A stretch of 11,586 nucleotides of DNA. Source: Acidobacteriota bacterium. Lineage in GTDB: Bacteria > Acidobacteriota > Vicinamibacteria > Vicinamibacterales > 2-12-FULL-66-21. Positions 1 through 8,730 of this stretch are shown piece by piece; the stretch's first letter is position 1, and the number at the start of each line of letters is the position of its first letter. The stretch covers positions 1 through 11,586 of the forward strand of contig JACDCA010000368.1 of NCBI GenBank assembly GCA_013694635.1. The letters run 5' to 3'. The position numbers and the translations under genes were made by a program. Below the pieces are notes generated by a model. The model saw only the letters and a program-made list of their open reading frames with translations, ran no database searches and was not told the DNA's origin.

Positions 1-783
1 TTCAAGCACGTGATCGAGCCGTCGCTCGTGATTCAACGCGTGACGGCGGTCGACCAGTTCGACCGGATCGTTTCGCTCGATGGGAGCGACTACGTGATCG
101 GCAACGTCACCCGGTATACGTACAGCCTGGCGAACCGCATTTACGCGAAAAAGGAAAACAGCCGGGAGATCCTCAATGTCGGCCTGTCGCAGTCGTACTA
201 CACGGATGCGCGTGCCGCGCAGTACGATCGATCGCTTCAGTCCAGCTTCGACCAGACCACCAATGCCAACCGGTCGAACTTCGGCCCCGTCGCGCTGACG
301 GCGCGGGCTGCCCCGACGCTCGGAATCCAGGGGAACTTCAGGGCCGAATACGACAGGCAGGTTGGCGCGGTGCGCACCGTGGCAGCCAGCGGAACCTTCA
401 ACAGCTCGAACGTGCTCCAGGCTGAAGCCGGGTGGAGCGTGCGCCGCTTCATCGAAGACCTCCCCGGCTTCGAAGAATCGCTCTCGAGCCATTACCTCAA
501 CGCATCGACGACGCTCCGGACGCGGCAGAACAAATTCGGCGGCACCTACTCCTTCAACTACGATCTGAAGCGCGACAGCTTCCTGCAGCGGCGTTACATG
601 GCGTTCTATAACGCACAGTGCTGCGGCGTCTCGATGGAGTGGCAGACGTTCAACCTCCAGGGCAGCTACGCGGGGTTCGGCATCCAGCAGGACCGCCGGT
701 TCAACATCTCAGTCACCCTCGCCGGCATCGGTGCCGTGCCGAATTTCTTCGGCGCGTTGTCGGGGCAGCAGGACCGCCGGTAG
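1..783 (+). CDS. lptD: LPS-assembly protein LptD, C-terminal part (5' end outside window)
   Basis: The open frame runs in from the left edge and ends at TAG 781-783, giving the last 260 residues. It resembles the C-terminal beta-barrel of LptD (OstA), the outer-membrane protein that with lipoprotein LptE inserts lipopolysaccharide into the outer leaflet. The fragment opens with a His-Val-Ile-Glu-Pro stretch typical of the barrel and then shows alternating polar/hydrophobic strands (for example YVIGNVTRYTYSLANRIYAK). An adjacent Cys-Cys pair encoded at 619-624 matches the position of the C-terminal cysteine pair that forms the inter-domain disulfides in E. coli LptD. The GTG at 10 is in frame but is an internal codon, not the start. 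The protein ends in an arginine-rich tail rather than the usual aromatic residue. Family assignment is firm; the N-terminal domain cannot be checked here. Confidence 0.88.
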   Translation, partial: FKHVIEPSLVIQRVTAVDQFDRIVSLDGSDYVIGNVTRYTYSLANRIYAKKENSREILNVGLSQSYYTDARAAQYDRSLQSSFDQTTNANRSNFGPVALTARAAPTLGIQGNFRAEYDRQVGAVRTVAASGTFNSSNVLQAEAGWSVRRFIEDLPGFEESLSSHYLNASTTLRTRQNKFGGTYSFNYDLKRDSFLQRRYMAFYNAQCCGVSMEWQTFNLQGSYAGFGIQQDRRFNISVTLAGIGAVPNFFGALSGQQDRR

Positions 784-798
784 GAGCGCGCGCCACCA

Positions 799-1815
799 TT
801 GGTTGAAGTGCTCGTCACGGGTGGCGCCGGATTCATCGGCTCGAACTTCGTTCGCTATGCGCTCCGTGCGCATCCCGACTGGCGCGTCACGACCCTCGAC
901 AAGCTGACGTACGCCGGCAGGCGCGAGAATCTGCACGACGTCATGGACGATCCGCGGCACCGCTTCGTGCACGGAGATGTGGCCGATCCAGCCGTCGCGG
1001 CTCCGCTGGCCCGGAATTCCAACATCGTGGTCCACTTCGCCGCGGAAACGCACGTCGACCGCTCCATCCTCAGCGCGGGGGAGTTCATTACGACAGACGT
1101 GTTCGGCACGTTCGTCCTGCTCGAGGCGGCGCGTGAATCGCCGGCGTTGCGCAGGTTCGTCCAGATTTCGACCGACGAGGTGTACGGCAGCGTGCCCGAA
1201 GGGTCGAGCCGCGAGACCGACGAGTTGAAACCACGCAATCCGTACTCGGCGAGCAAGGCCGGCGCCGACCGGCTCGCCTACAGCTACTGGGCGACCTACG
1301 ACGTGCCGGTGATCATCACGCGCGCATCGAACAATTACGGCCCGTACCAGTTTCCGGAAAAAGTCATCCCGTTGTTCGTCACCAACGCGATCGACGATAT
1401 CCAGGTGCCGCTGTACGGCGACGGCCTCAACGAGCGCGACTGGCTCCACGTCGAAGATCACTGCCGGGCAGTCGACCTCCTCATCGAGGCCGCCGATAAT
1501 GGCGAGGTCTACAATGTCGGCGGCGGCAACCACGTGCGAAACGTGGATCTGACTCAGCGAATTCTGCACCTGGCCGGGAAACCTGACTCGCTGATCCGTC
1601 ATGTGGCGGACCGCCCGGGACACGACCGTCGCTATTCGGTCGACACGACCAAACTCCGCACGCTTGGCTGGGCGCCGCAAATGGCGTTCGACTCCGGTCT
1701 TGCCGCCACAGTGGACTGGTACCGCCAGAACGAATGGTGGTGGCGCCCGATCAAGGACGCGGATCCCGCTTTCCGGGCCTACTACGATACGCAGTACGGC
1801 CGCACACGGTCGTGA
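799..1815 (+). CDS. rfbB: dTDP-glucose 4,6-dehydratase (RfbB/RmlB)
   Basis: 338-residue extended short-chain dehydrogenase converting dTDP-D-glucose to dTDP-4-keto-6-deoxy-D-glucose with NAD+, a cytosolic branch point to rhamnose, fucose and other deoxysugars. Seen: NAD-binding GGAGFIG at residues 8-14; the dehydratase Thr-Asp-Glu triad at 125-127 in STDEVYGS; catalytic Tyr149 and Lys153 (YSASK); and the signature RASNNYGPYQFPEKVIPLF (about 175-193), which is specific to RfbB rather than to UDP-sugar epimerases. Length is close to the family norm (about 330-360). The chosen start is TTG 799, with an AGGAG at 782-786 overlapping the lptD stop codon; GTG 808 is possible but would cut the first beta strand. 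It lies 15 bases behind lptD, and its stop overlaps the next start. The usual partners rmlA, rmlC and rmlD are not in the window. Confidence 0.93.
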   Translation: MVEVLVTGGAGFIGSNFVRYALRAHPDWRVTTLDKLTYAGRRENLHDVMDDPRHRFVHGDVADPAVAAPLARNSNIVVHFAAETHVDRSILSAGEFITTDVFGTFVLLEAARESPALRRFVQISTDEVYGSVPEGSSRETDELKPRNPYSASKAGADRLAYSYWATYDVPVIITRASNNYGPYQFPEKVIPLFVTNAIDDIQVPLYGDGLNERDWLHVEDHCRAVDLLIEAADNGEVYNVGGGNHVRNVDLTQRILHLAGKPDSLIRHVADRPGHDRRYSVDTTKLRTLGWAPQMAFDSGLAATVDWYRQNEWWWRPIKDADPAFRAYYDTQYGRTRS

Positions 1816-2807
1816 CCGCTGCCCCATCCGGAGTTCCGCTGGTGACCGGAGCGGCGGGGTTTGCGGGAAGCCACCTCCTCGAACGGCTCCAGCGAAGTCA
1901 CGACGCGGTCGCGGCCTGGTCCAATCCGGAAAGTAACCGGCCGCTGGCGGAGGTCGACGGCGTCCATTGGAGCGCAGTGGACCTGCTGGACGGCGAAGCC
2001 GTCGAGTGCGAGCTTGCGTCGCTTCGCCCCTCGGTCATTTTTCATTGCGCCGGGCTCGCGCTTGTCGCGGAGTCGTGGACACAGGCCGCACGCGCGCTGC
2101 AGGTGAACGCGTTGGCCACCTCACGCCTTCTCGACGCCGTCAGCCGCACCTGTCCGGCATCCGTAGTCGTCGTCACCGGGTCCGCGCTCGTGTACCGGCC
2201 CGCTGCCGTTCCGCTGAACGAAGACGACCCCCTGGGACCCTCTGATCCATACGGCGTCAGCAAGCTCGCGCAGGAGCTTGCGGGCCTCCATAGCGGTGCG
2301 CGGGTTGTGCTCACCCGCCCGTTCAACCATGCTGGACCGCGTCAGCCGTCGTCGTTCGTGACGTCGAGCTTCGCGAGGCAGATTGCGGAGATCGAGGCGG
2401 GGCGTCGTGAAGCGGTGTTGCGCGTCGGCAATCTCGATGCTCGGCGGGATATCACCGACGTCCGCGACACGGTCCGTGCCTACGAGACGCTGTCGCTGAA
2501 CGGCCGGCCTTCGCGACCCTACAACGTCTGTTCCGGGGTCGCGCATCGCGTCGGGGATCTTCTCGACATGCTGTTGGGAATGGCGCGGATGCGCGTGGAC
2601 GTGCAGCAGGACCCCGAACGCATGCGTCCGAGCGACAACCCGCTGGTCGTCGGCGACCCGTCCCGGATCGAGACCGAAACCGGGTGGCGCGCGGAAATCC
2701 CGATCGAGCGGACCCTTTCGGACCTCCTCGACTGGTGGCGCGGCCGGATCGCGGCGGAGGCGGTATCCGCTCGTAGCCCGCGACCGGAACGGAGCGAGAG
2801 CGAGTGA
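1812..2807 (+). CDS. NAD(P)-dependent sugar-nucleotide reductase/epimerase, GDP-6-deoxy-D-mannose reductase (Rmd)-like
   Basis: Extended short-chain dehydrogenase, 331 residues from GTG 1812, which overlaps the rfbB stop as GTGA; an in-frame upstream start inside rfbB (1734) would only add residues unlike the family. Seen: cofactor-binding GAAGFAG (13-19), Ser124 in TGSALVY, Tyr147-x3-Lys151 (YGVSK). A stretch TRPFNHAGPRQPSSFVTSSF, followed by FARQIAEIEAG and LRVGNLDARRDITDVRD, closely resembles GDP-4-keto-6-deoxy-D-mannose reductases, which form GDP-D-rhamnose. Those enzymes normally follow a GDP-mannose dehydratase (Gmd); here the neighbour is a dTDP-glucose dehydratase. The true substrate may therefore be dTDP-4-keto-6-deoxyglucose, giving a dTDP-6-deoxyhexose, or Gmd may lie elsewhere. 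Family is sure; substrate is not. Confidence 0.82.
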   Translation: MTAAPSGVPLVTGAAGFAGSHLLERLQRSHDAVAAWSNPESNRPLAEVDGVHWSAVDLLDGEAVECELASLRPSVIFHCAGLALVAESWTQAARALQVNALATSRLLDAVSRTCPASVVVVTGSALVYRPAAVPLNEDDPLGPSDPYGVSKLAQELAGLHSGARVVLTRPFNHAGPRQPSSFVTSSFARQIAEIEAGRREAVLRVGNLDARRDITDVRDTVRAYETLSLNGRPSRPYNVCSGVAHRVGDLLDMLLGMARMRVDVQQDPERMRPSDNPLVVGDPSRIETETGWRAEIPIERTLSDLLDWWRGRIAAEAVSARSPRPERSESE

Positions 2808-4195
2808 AGGTCGCCAGGCGGGGTGCAGGGGGCCCCGCCGATAAAGGACGGAAAACAGCAGTATCCGAAGACGCACGGCAACTCGTTCATATCGCATTCG
2901 GGGCCTGTGCCCTCCTGCTTCGCTGGCTCACCTGGTTCGAAGCGACGATGCTGGCGTCGATGGCTGTGGCGTTCAACCTGTTCGCCCTGCATCGCCTTGG
3001 CGGGGCGCGCCTTTTTCGCCCCGACGAACGCGGACGTTATCGACTCAAGTCCGGCATCGTCCTCTACCCCACCGCAATCGTCGGCCTCCTCCTGCTCCTT
3101 CCGGAGCGTCCGGACATCGTCGCCGGTGCGTGGGGCGTCCTCGCGGCCGGTGATGGCGCGGCGACGCTGATCGGCCGCCACGCGCCAATTCTTCCGCTGC
3201 CCTGGAACCGCGCGAAGTCGTTGGGCGGCACGCTCGCCTTCGTCGTGGTCGGGAGCCTCGCGGCTGCGGCGCTGATGTGGTGGTGCCGTGAAGCCGTCAT
3301 CCCGCCCGTTTACTGGTGGTACCCGTTCGCCGCCGCCGTACTCGGCACCCTTGTCGCCGCGGCCGTGGAGACCATCCCGGTGTCGTTCGACGATAACGTC
3401 AGCGTCGCCGGCTCGGCAGCGCTGGTCATGTGGATCGTGTCGCTCGTCAGCGAAGATCTGCTGGCCATGACCGTCGCGAAAGCCACCGAGGTTCTTCCGG
3501 CCGCCGTTGCCCTCAATGCCGTTGTTGCTGCCGCAGGTTATTTCGTGCGGTCGGTGACCGTGTCGGGGGCGATCGTGGGTGCCGTGCTCGGCACAGCAAT
3601 TTTCGTCGCCACCGGGTGGCAGGGGTGGACGCTCCTCCTCGCGACGTTCGGCGCGGCCACGACCGCGTCGCGTGTCGGGTGGCGGCGCAAGACGGCGCTC
3701 GGCATCGAAGAGTCTCGGGGCGGCCGGCGTGGCGCGGCCAATGCGATCGCGAACACCGGCGCTGCCGCGGTCGCGGCCGCGATGAGCGCCCTGTCGTACG
3801 GACACGACGCGGCCATGGTCGGATTCGCGGCGGCACTTACCGCGGGCGGGAGCGATACCGTCGCAAGTGAGATCGGGAAGGCACTTGGACGCCGGACGTT
3901 CCTCATCACCACGCGGCGGCGAGTGCCGGCCGGGACGCCGGGCGCGATGTCTGTCGCCGGGACCACCGCGGGGCTGATCGCTGCGGCTGCGCTCGGGAGT
4001 CTCGCGGCCGGACTGAACCTCATACCCTGGAGCGCGGTGGCTCCTGTCGTTGCCGGCGCGACCGCCGGCGCCCTCCTCGAGAGCATCCTTGGCGCGACTC
4101 TCGAGCCGCGCGGCGTCGTCAACAACGACATCCTGAATTTCATCAACACCGCGGTTGCGGCCTACGTCGCGATCAAGGTCTGGGGATTGATGTGA
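2804..4195 (+). CDS. Fused phytol/dolichol kinase-like (VTE5-type) and DUF92 (VTE6-type) membrane protein, putative isoprenoid alcohol/prenyl-phosphate kinase
   Basis: 463 residues starting at GTG 2804 (GTGA overlap with the previous gene). Hydrophobic throughout, roughly a dozen membrane segments after a basic tail of about 22 residues. Domain 1 (about 23-215) matches the CTP-dependent dolichol/phytol kinase family: RQLVHIAFG (25-33), GDGAATLIGR (116-125), PWNRAKSLGG (133-142) and ETIPVSFDDNVSV (189-201), the last close to plant VTE5. Domain 2 (about 230-463) matches DUF92/TMEM19, whose plant member VTE6 phosphorylates phytyl phosphate: ANAIANTG (312-319), SDTVASEIGK (350-359), VPAGTPGAMS (374-383), ES (426-427), NNDILNFIN (440-448). 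Inferred job: two successive phosphorylations of a prenyl alcohol to its diphosphate, in the inner membrane, supplying the UbiA enzyme encoded next. Substrate chain length is unknown. A polyprenol kinase serving sugar carriers is an alternative. Confidence 0.8.
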   Translation: MKVARRGAGGPADKGRKTAVSEDARQLVHIAFGACALLLRWLTWFEATMLASMAVAFNLFALHRLGGARLFRPDERGRYRLKSGIVLYPTAIVGLLLLLPERPDIVAGAWGVLAAGDGAATLIGRHAPILPLPWNRAKSLGGTLAFVVVGSLAAAALMWWCREAVIPPVYWWYPFAAAVLGTLVAAAVETIPVSFDDNVSVAGSAALVMWIVSLVSEDLLAMTVAKATEVLPAAVALNAVVAAAGYFVRSVTVSGAIVGAVLGTAIFVATGWQGWTLLLATFGAATTASRVGWRRKTALGIEESRGGRRGAANAIANTGAAAVAAAMSALSYGHDAAMVGFAAALTAGGSDTVASEIGKALGRRTFLITTRRRVPAGTPGAMSVAGTTAGLIAAAALGSLAAGLNLIPWSAVAPVVAGATAGALLESILGATLEPRGVVNNDILNFINTAVAAYVAIKVWGLM

Positions 4196-5115
4196 GTCGC
4201 GGCGCCGCTTCGCGGGCCGCGGTGTGGCTGGAGCTCGCTCGTCCCTTCACGCTCGTCGCTCCGGCTTTGGGAGTCGTCTCCGGTGCCGTTACTGCTGTGG
4301 GCGCGGCGCCGCGCGATCCCTGGACGAGTGAGCTGATTGCGTTCACCGCAATAGGCGCGGTCATGGCGGCGGTGCTGAATGCCGGTAACAACGCGCTGAA
4401 CCAGATCTACGACCTCGAGATCGATCGGATCAACAAGCCGCAGCGTCCGTTGACGAGCGGCCGCATGTCCATTCGCGAAGCGTGGACGTTCACGTGCATC
4501 ACCTACGCAATCGCGCTCGGGCTCGCCTGGAGGATCGCGCCAGGGGGGCGGCACGAATGTTTCTGGATCGTGGTGGCTGCGGCAGTCGCAACGTTAATCT
4601 ATTCGTGTCCGCCACTCAGGACGAAGCAGCAGGGCATCTGGGCGAACGTCACCATCGCGATTCCACGGGGCGTGCTGCTGAAGGTGGCCGGATGGTCGTG
4701 CGTCAAGACCATCTGGGGGCTGGAGCCCTGGTTCATCGGGGGGATCTTCGGACTCTTCCTGCTCGGCGCATCCACCACGAAGGACTTCGCCGACATGGAA
4801 GGAGATGCTCGTGGCGGATGCCGGACGCTGCCGATCATCTATGGTGTTCGCCGCGCGGCGTGGATGATCTCGCCGTCCTTTGTCGTCCCGTTCCTGTTGA
4901 TCTCGTACGGATCGTTAACCGGCATCCTCACCGGCAACTTCGTCCTGCTCCAGCTGCTGGCCGGCGTGATGTCGCTCTACGGCGCCTATGTCTGCTATCT
5001 CATGCTCCGCAAGCCGGAAGAACTCGCGCTCGACGCCAACCACGTGTCCTGGGCACACATGTACAGAATGATGTTCGTCGCCCAGATCGGTTTCGCGCTC
5101 GCCTACGTCTTCTAA
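4192..5115 (+). CDS. UbiA-family prenyltransferase
   Basis: 307-residue polytopic inner-membrane protein (about 8-9 hydrophobic segments) of the UbiA superfamily, which moves a prenyl group from a prenyl diphosphate to an acceptor. Both Mg-diphosphate motifs are visible: N70-x3-D74-x3-D78 (NQIYDLEIDRINKPQRP) and D198-x2-D201-x3-D205 (KDFADMEGDARGGCRTLP). Between them lies YSCPPLRTKQQGIWANVTIA followed by PRGVLLKVAGW, a pattern nearer the chlorophyll/tocopherol-type and archaeal-lipid-type branches than MenA or classical UbiA; this placement is an impression. GTG 4192 is the start, forming GTGA with the stop of the kinase fusion. Adjacency to a putative prenyl-diphosphate-making kinase suggests it uses salvaged isoprenoid. 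Acceptor (aromatic ring, glycerol lipid or phosphosugar) cannot be told from sequence. Confidence 0.87.
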   Translation: MSRGAASRAAVWLELARPFTLVAPALGVVSGAVTAVGAAPRDPWTSELIAFTAIGAVMAAVLNAGNNALNQIYDLEIDRINKPQRPLTSGRMSIREAWTFTCITYAIALGLAWRIAPGGRHECFWIVVAAAVATLIYSCPPLRTKQQGIWANVTIAIPRGVLLKVAGWSCVKTIWGLEPWFIGGIFGLFLLGASTTKDFADMEGDARGGCRTLPIIYGVRRAAWMISPSFVVPFLLISYGSLTGILTGNFVLLQLLAGVMSLYGAYVCYLMLRKPEELALDANHVSWAHMYRMMFVAQIGFALAYVF

Positions 5116-5131
5116 GCCGGACGCCCCATTC

Positions 5132-5174
5132 GGGGACTGCCACCTTTTTCGGCGAAATAAAGGTGGCTGTCCCC
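5132..5174. repeat. REP-like imperfect inverted repeat (hairpin)
   Basis: Left arm GGGGACTGCCACCTTT (5132-5147) and right arm AAAGGTGGCTGTCCCC (5159-5174) pair at 15 of 16 positions. The inner TTTC/GAAA could extend the stem around a GGC loop. A fragment of the loop/right arm, GGCGAAATAAA (5151-5161), recurs at 5204-5214. CCCCATT occurs before the left arm (5124-5130) and after the right arm (5171-5177). GGGGACAG(C/T)CACC-type palindromes are, from general knowledge, dispersed REP elements moved by REP-associated tyrosine transposases; no transposase is in this window. Lying 16 bases past the UbiA stop, it may also act as a terminator, though no long T-run follows. Confidence 0.6.
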
Positions 5175-5182
5175 ATTTCCGG

Positions 5183-5212
5183 TTGACAGCCTTGCCTTAG
5201 CGTGGCGAAATA
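5183..5212 (+). promoter_or_regulatory. Possible sigma-70-type promoter for the radical SAM gene
   Basis: A perfect TTGACA -35 hexamer lies at 5183-5188. The best -10 candidate is the A/T-rich GAAATA at 5207-5212 (18-base spacer), a weak match to TATAAT. The only candidate start codon nearby is GTG 5223, so transcription would begin almost at the gene with little room for a ribosome site; none is visible. The GGCGAAATAAA part is repeat-derived, so the promoter may have been brought by the REP-like element. Tentative. Confidence 0.3.
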
Positions 5213-5222
5213 AAAGCGAACC

Positions 5223-6245
5223 GTGGCTGAACAGCCTGTATTTTTCGATCTTGGGAAGAGGCCGCCGACCACCCGGATGCTCGCGCTGAAGATCCGCGAC
5301 GAGGGGGCGGAAGCCGCGCTCGATGACGCGCAGCGCCGCGCCGACGCTGCGCAATACCAGGAGGTCACCTGCCGATCCGCCCTGAATGCGGTCAAGGGGA
5401 TGCCGTTCAACTGGACGCTCAACCCCTATCGCGGATGCACGCACGCCTGCCATTACTGCTTCGCCCGCCGGTACCAGACGCAGTTCGAGCTCGGGCCGGA
5501 CGATCACTTCTCGTCGGTGATCTTCGTGAAAGTGAATCTGGTCGACGTCCTGCGGCGGGAGCTCGATAAACCAGCATGGAAGCGGGAGCAAGTCGCCGTC
5601 GGTACCGCCACGGATCCCTATCAGCCGATCGAAGGGCACTACAAACTCACTCGACGGTCCCTCGAAGCGTTGCTCGCCGGCCGGACGCCCATCGGTCTCG
5701 TCACGAAAGGCCCCATGGTCGTGCGCGATGCGGACGTTCTCTCCGCCATGTGCAAGTCTTCGGGCTGCACCGTGTACATGAGCGTCCCGTCGGTGGACGA
5801 GGACGCCTGGCGCGCGTTGGAACCGGGAACGGCGCATCCGCTGCAGCGGCTGCGCGCGGTCCGTCAGCTTCGTGATGCCGGCATCAATGCAGGGGTGTTG
5901 ATGGCGCCCATCGTTCCGGGTTTTACGACGCAGCCCGCCAAACTCGAAGCGACCGTCAAGGCGATCGCCGACCATGGCGCGGCATTCGTCGGGGCGAACG
6001 TCATGTTCCTCAAAGGAGGGACGAAAGACCATTTCATGGGATTCCTCGCGAAGGAGTATCCCGAAATGGTCGAAGGCTACGGTCGCCTCTACGCCGGCGC
6101 GTACGCGAAGGCGGATTACATCGCGGGGGTGAGAGGAATGATCAGCGCTTTGCAGCAGAAATACGACGTCGCCCCTCGCCGAAGGGGGACGTCAGAACCC
6201 GAAGAGACGACCGGCGCACCCGAGCAAGCGGCCCTCGACCTCTAG
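5223..6245 (+). CDS. SplB-like radical SAM protein (Rv2578c/PA0069-type)
   Basis: 340 residues. The radical SAM cluster motif is C72-x3-C76-x2-C79 in NPYRGCTHACHYCFARRY, followed by GTATDPYQPIE (128-138), the mark of the COG1533 spore-photoproduct-lyase-like family. It binds a [4Fe-4S] cluster and SAM and makes a 5'-deoxyadenosyl radical; the substrate of this subgroup is unknown to me. The site corresponding roughly to the hydrogen-donor cysteine of true spore photoproduct lyase (Cys141 in Bacillus) appears to be Thr128, so thymine-dimer repair should not be assumed. The last 25 or so residues are basic then acidic and probably disordered. Start GTG 5223 has no visible ribosome site; ATG 5277, with AGAGG about 14 bases upstream, is an alternative. 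It converges on the Clp ATPase gene, 20 bases apart. Confidence 0.82.
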   Translation: MAEQPVFFDLGKRPPTTRMLALKIRDEGAEAALDDAQRRADAAQYQEVTCRSALNAVKGMPFNWTLNPYRGCTHACHYCFARRYQTQFELGPDDHFSSVIFVKVNLVDVLRRELDKPAWKREQVAVGTATDPYQPIEGHYKLTRRSLEALLAGRTPIGLVTKGPMVVRDADVLSAMCKSSGCTVYMSVPSVDEDAWRALEPGTAHPLQRLRAVRQLRDAGINAGVLMAPIVPGFTTQPAKLEATVKAIADHGAAFVGANVMFLKGGTKDHFMGFLAKEYPEMVEGYGRLYAGAYAKADYIAGVRGMISALQQKYDVAPRRRGTSEPEETTGAPEQAALDL

Positions 6246-6265
6246 CGCACTGAGCACCGAGCACA

Positions 6266-8554
<2,289 letters not shown>

Positions 8555-8559
8555 GGCGT

Positions 8560-8564
8560 CCTCC
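8560..8564 (-). promoter_or_regulatory. Shine-Dalgarno site deciding the clpA-like start
   Basis: On the minus strand GGAGG lies 5 bases before GTG 8554. The longer frame begins at TTG 8572, would place GGAGG inside the coding region, and has no comparable site before it. GTG 8554 (protein beginning Met-Glu-Asp-Phe-Asp) is therefore preferred. Confidence 0.6.
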
Positions 8565-8580
8565 GTCAGCAATCCAATCC

Positions 8581-8596
8581 TGCTGTCGAAACAGCA
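8581..8596 (-). promoter_or_regulatory. 16-base perfect palindrome upstream of the clpA-like gene
   Basis: TGCTGT-CGAA-ACAGCA is a perfect 6-base inverted repeat with a 4-base centre, about 17 bases upstream of the GGAGG site of the clpA-like gene. In the mRNA sense it reads TGCTGT-TTCG-ACAGCA, a short UUCG-loop stem. It could be a 5'-UTR hairpin or a dimeric repressor operator. It is not the CIRCE element and lacks the 8-base centre of an E. coli LexA box. Confidence 0.35.
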
Positions 8597-8700
8597 AGTG
8601 TCACGCCAGTCCAGCCGCGCGACTTAATCGATTGAAAACAGAGGGATTGCCAGAGAGGGGCTGGAAGCAGACACAGGGACGCGGTCTGATGGGAAGGATA

Positions 8701-8724
8701 CGCGCCCACCCACAGGTGGACGCG
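8701..8724 (-). terminator. Hairpin downstream of htpX (possible terminator)
   Basis: In the minus-strand RNA, CGCG-U-CCACC and GGUGG-G-CGCG form a 10-pair stem (one U-G wobble) around a 4-base UGUG loop, starting 7 bases after the htpX stop codon. No U-tract follows, so intrinsic termination would be inefficient; it may instead protect the 3' end of the M20-htpX transcript. The remaining 8597-8700 shows no gene or clear promoter. Confidence 0.4.
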
Positions 8725-8730
8725 GCTTCC

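Noticed and set aside
709..1827. 372-codon minus-strand open frame opposite rfbB
   Set aside because: It is the antisense shadow of rfbB, which carries all family motifs; no domain is visible in the shadow.
2519..3805. 428-codon minus-strand open frame opposite the kinase fusion
   Set aside because: It is Arg/Asp/His-rich low-complexity translation of the complement, while the plus strand encodes a coherent membrane protein.
5112..6032. 306-codon minus-strand open frame opposite the radical SAM gene
   Set aside because: It reads through the REP-like repeat and the complement of the cluster-binding region; a shadow frame.
5223..6245. Annotation as true spore photoproduct lyase
   Set aside because: The donor-cysteine position appears to be Thr and the organism shows no sporulation genes here; only family-level similarity is supported.
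8581..8596. LexA (SOS) or CIRCE operator upstream of the clpA-like gene
   Set aside because: The CTGT/ACAG half-sites are 4 rather than 8 bases apart, and the CIRCE half-site TTAGCACTC is absent.
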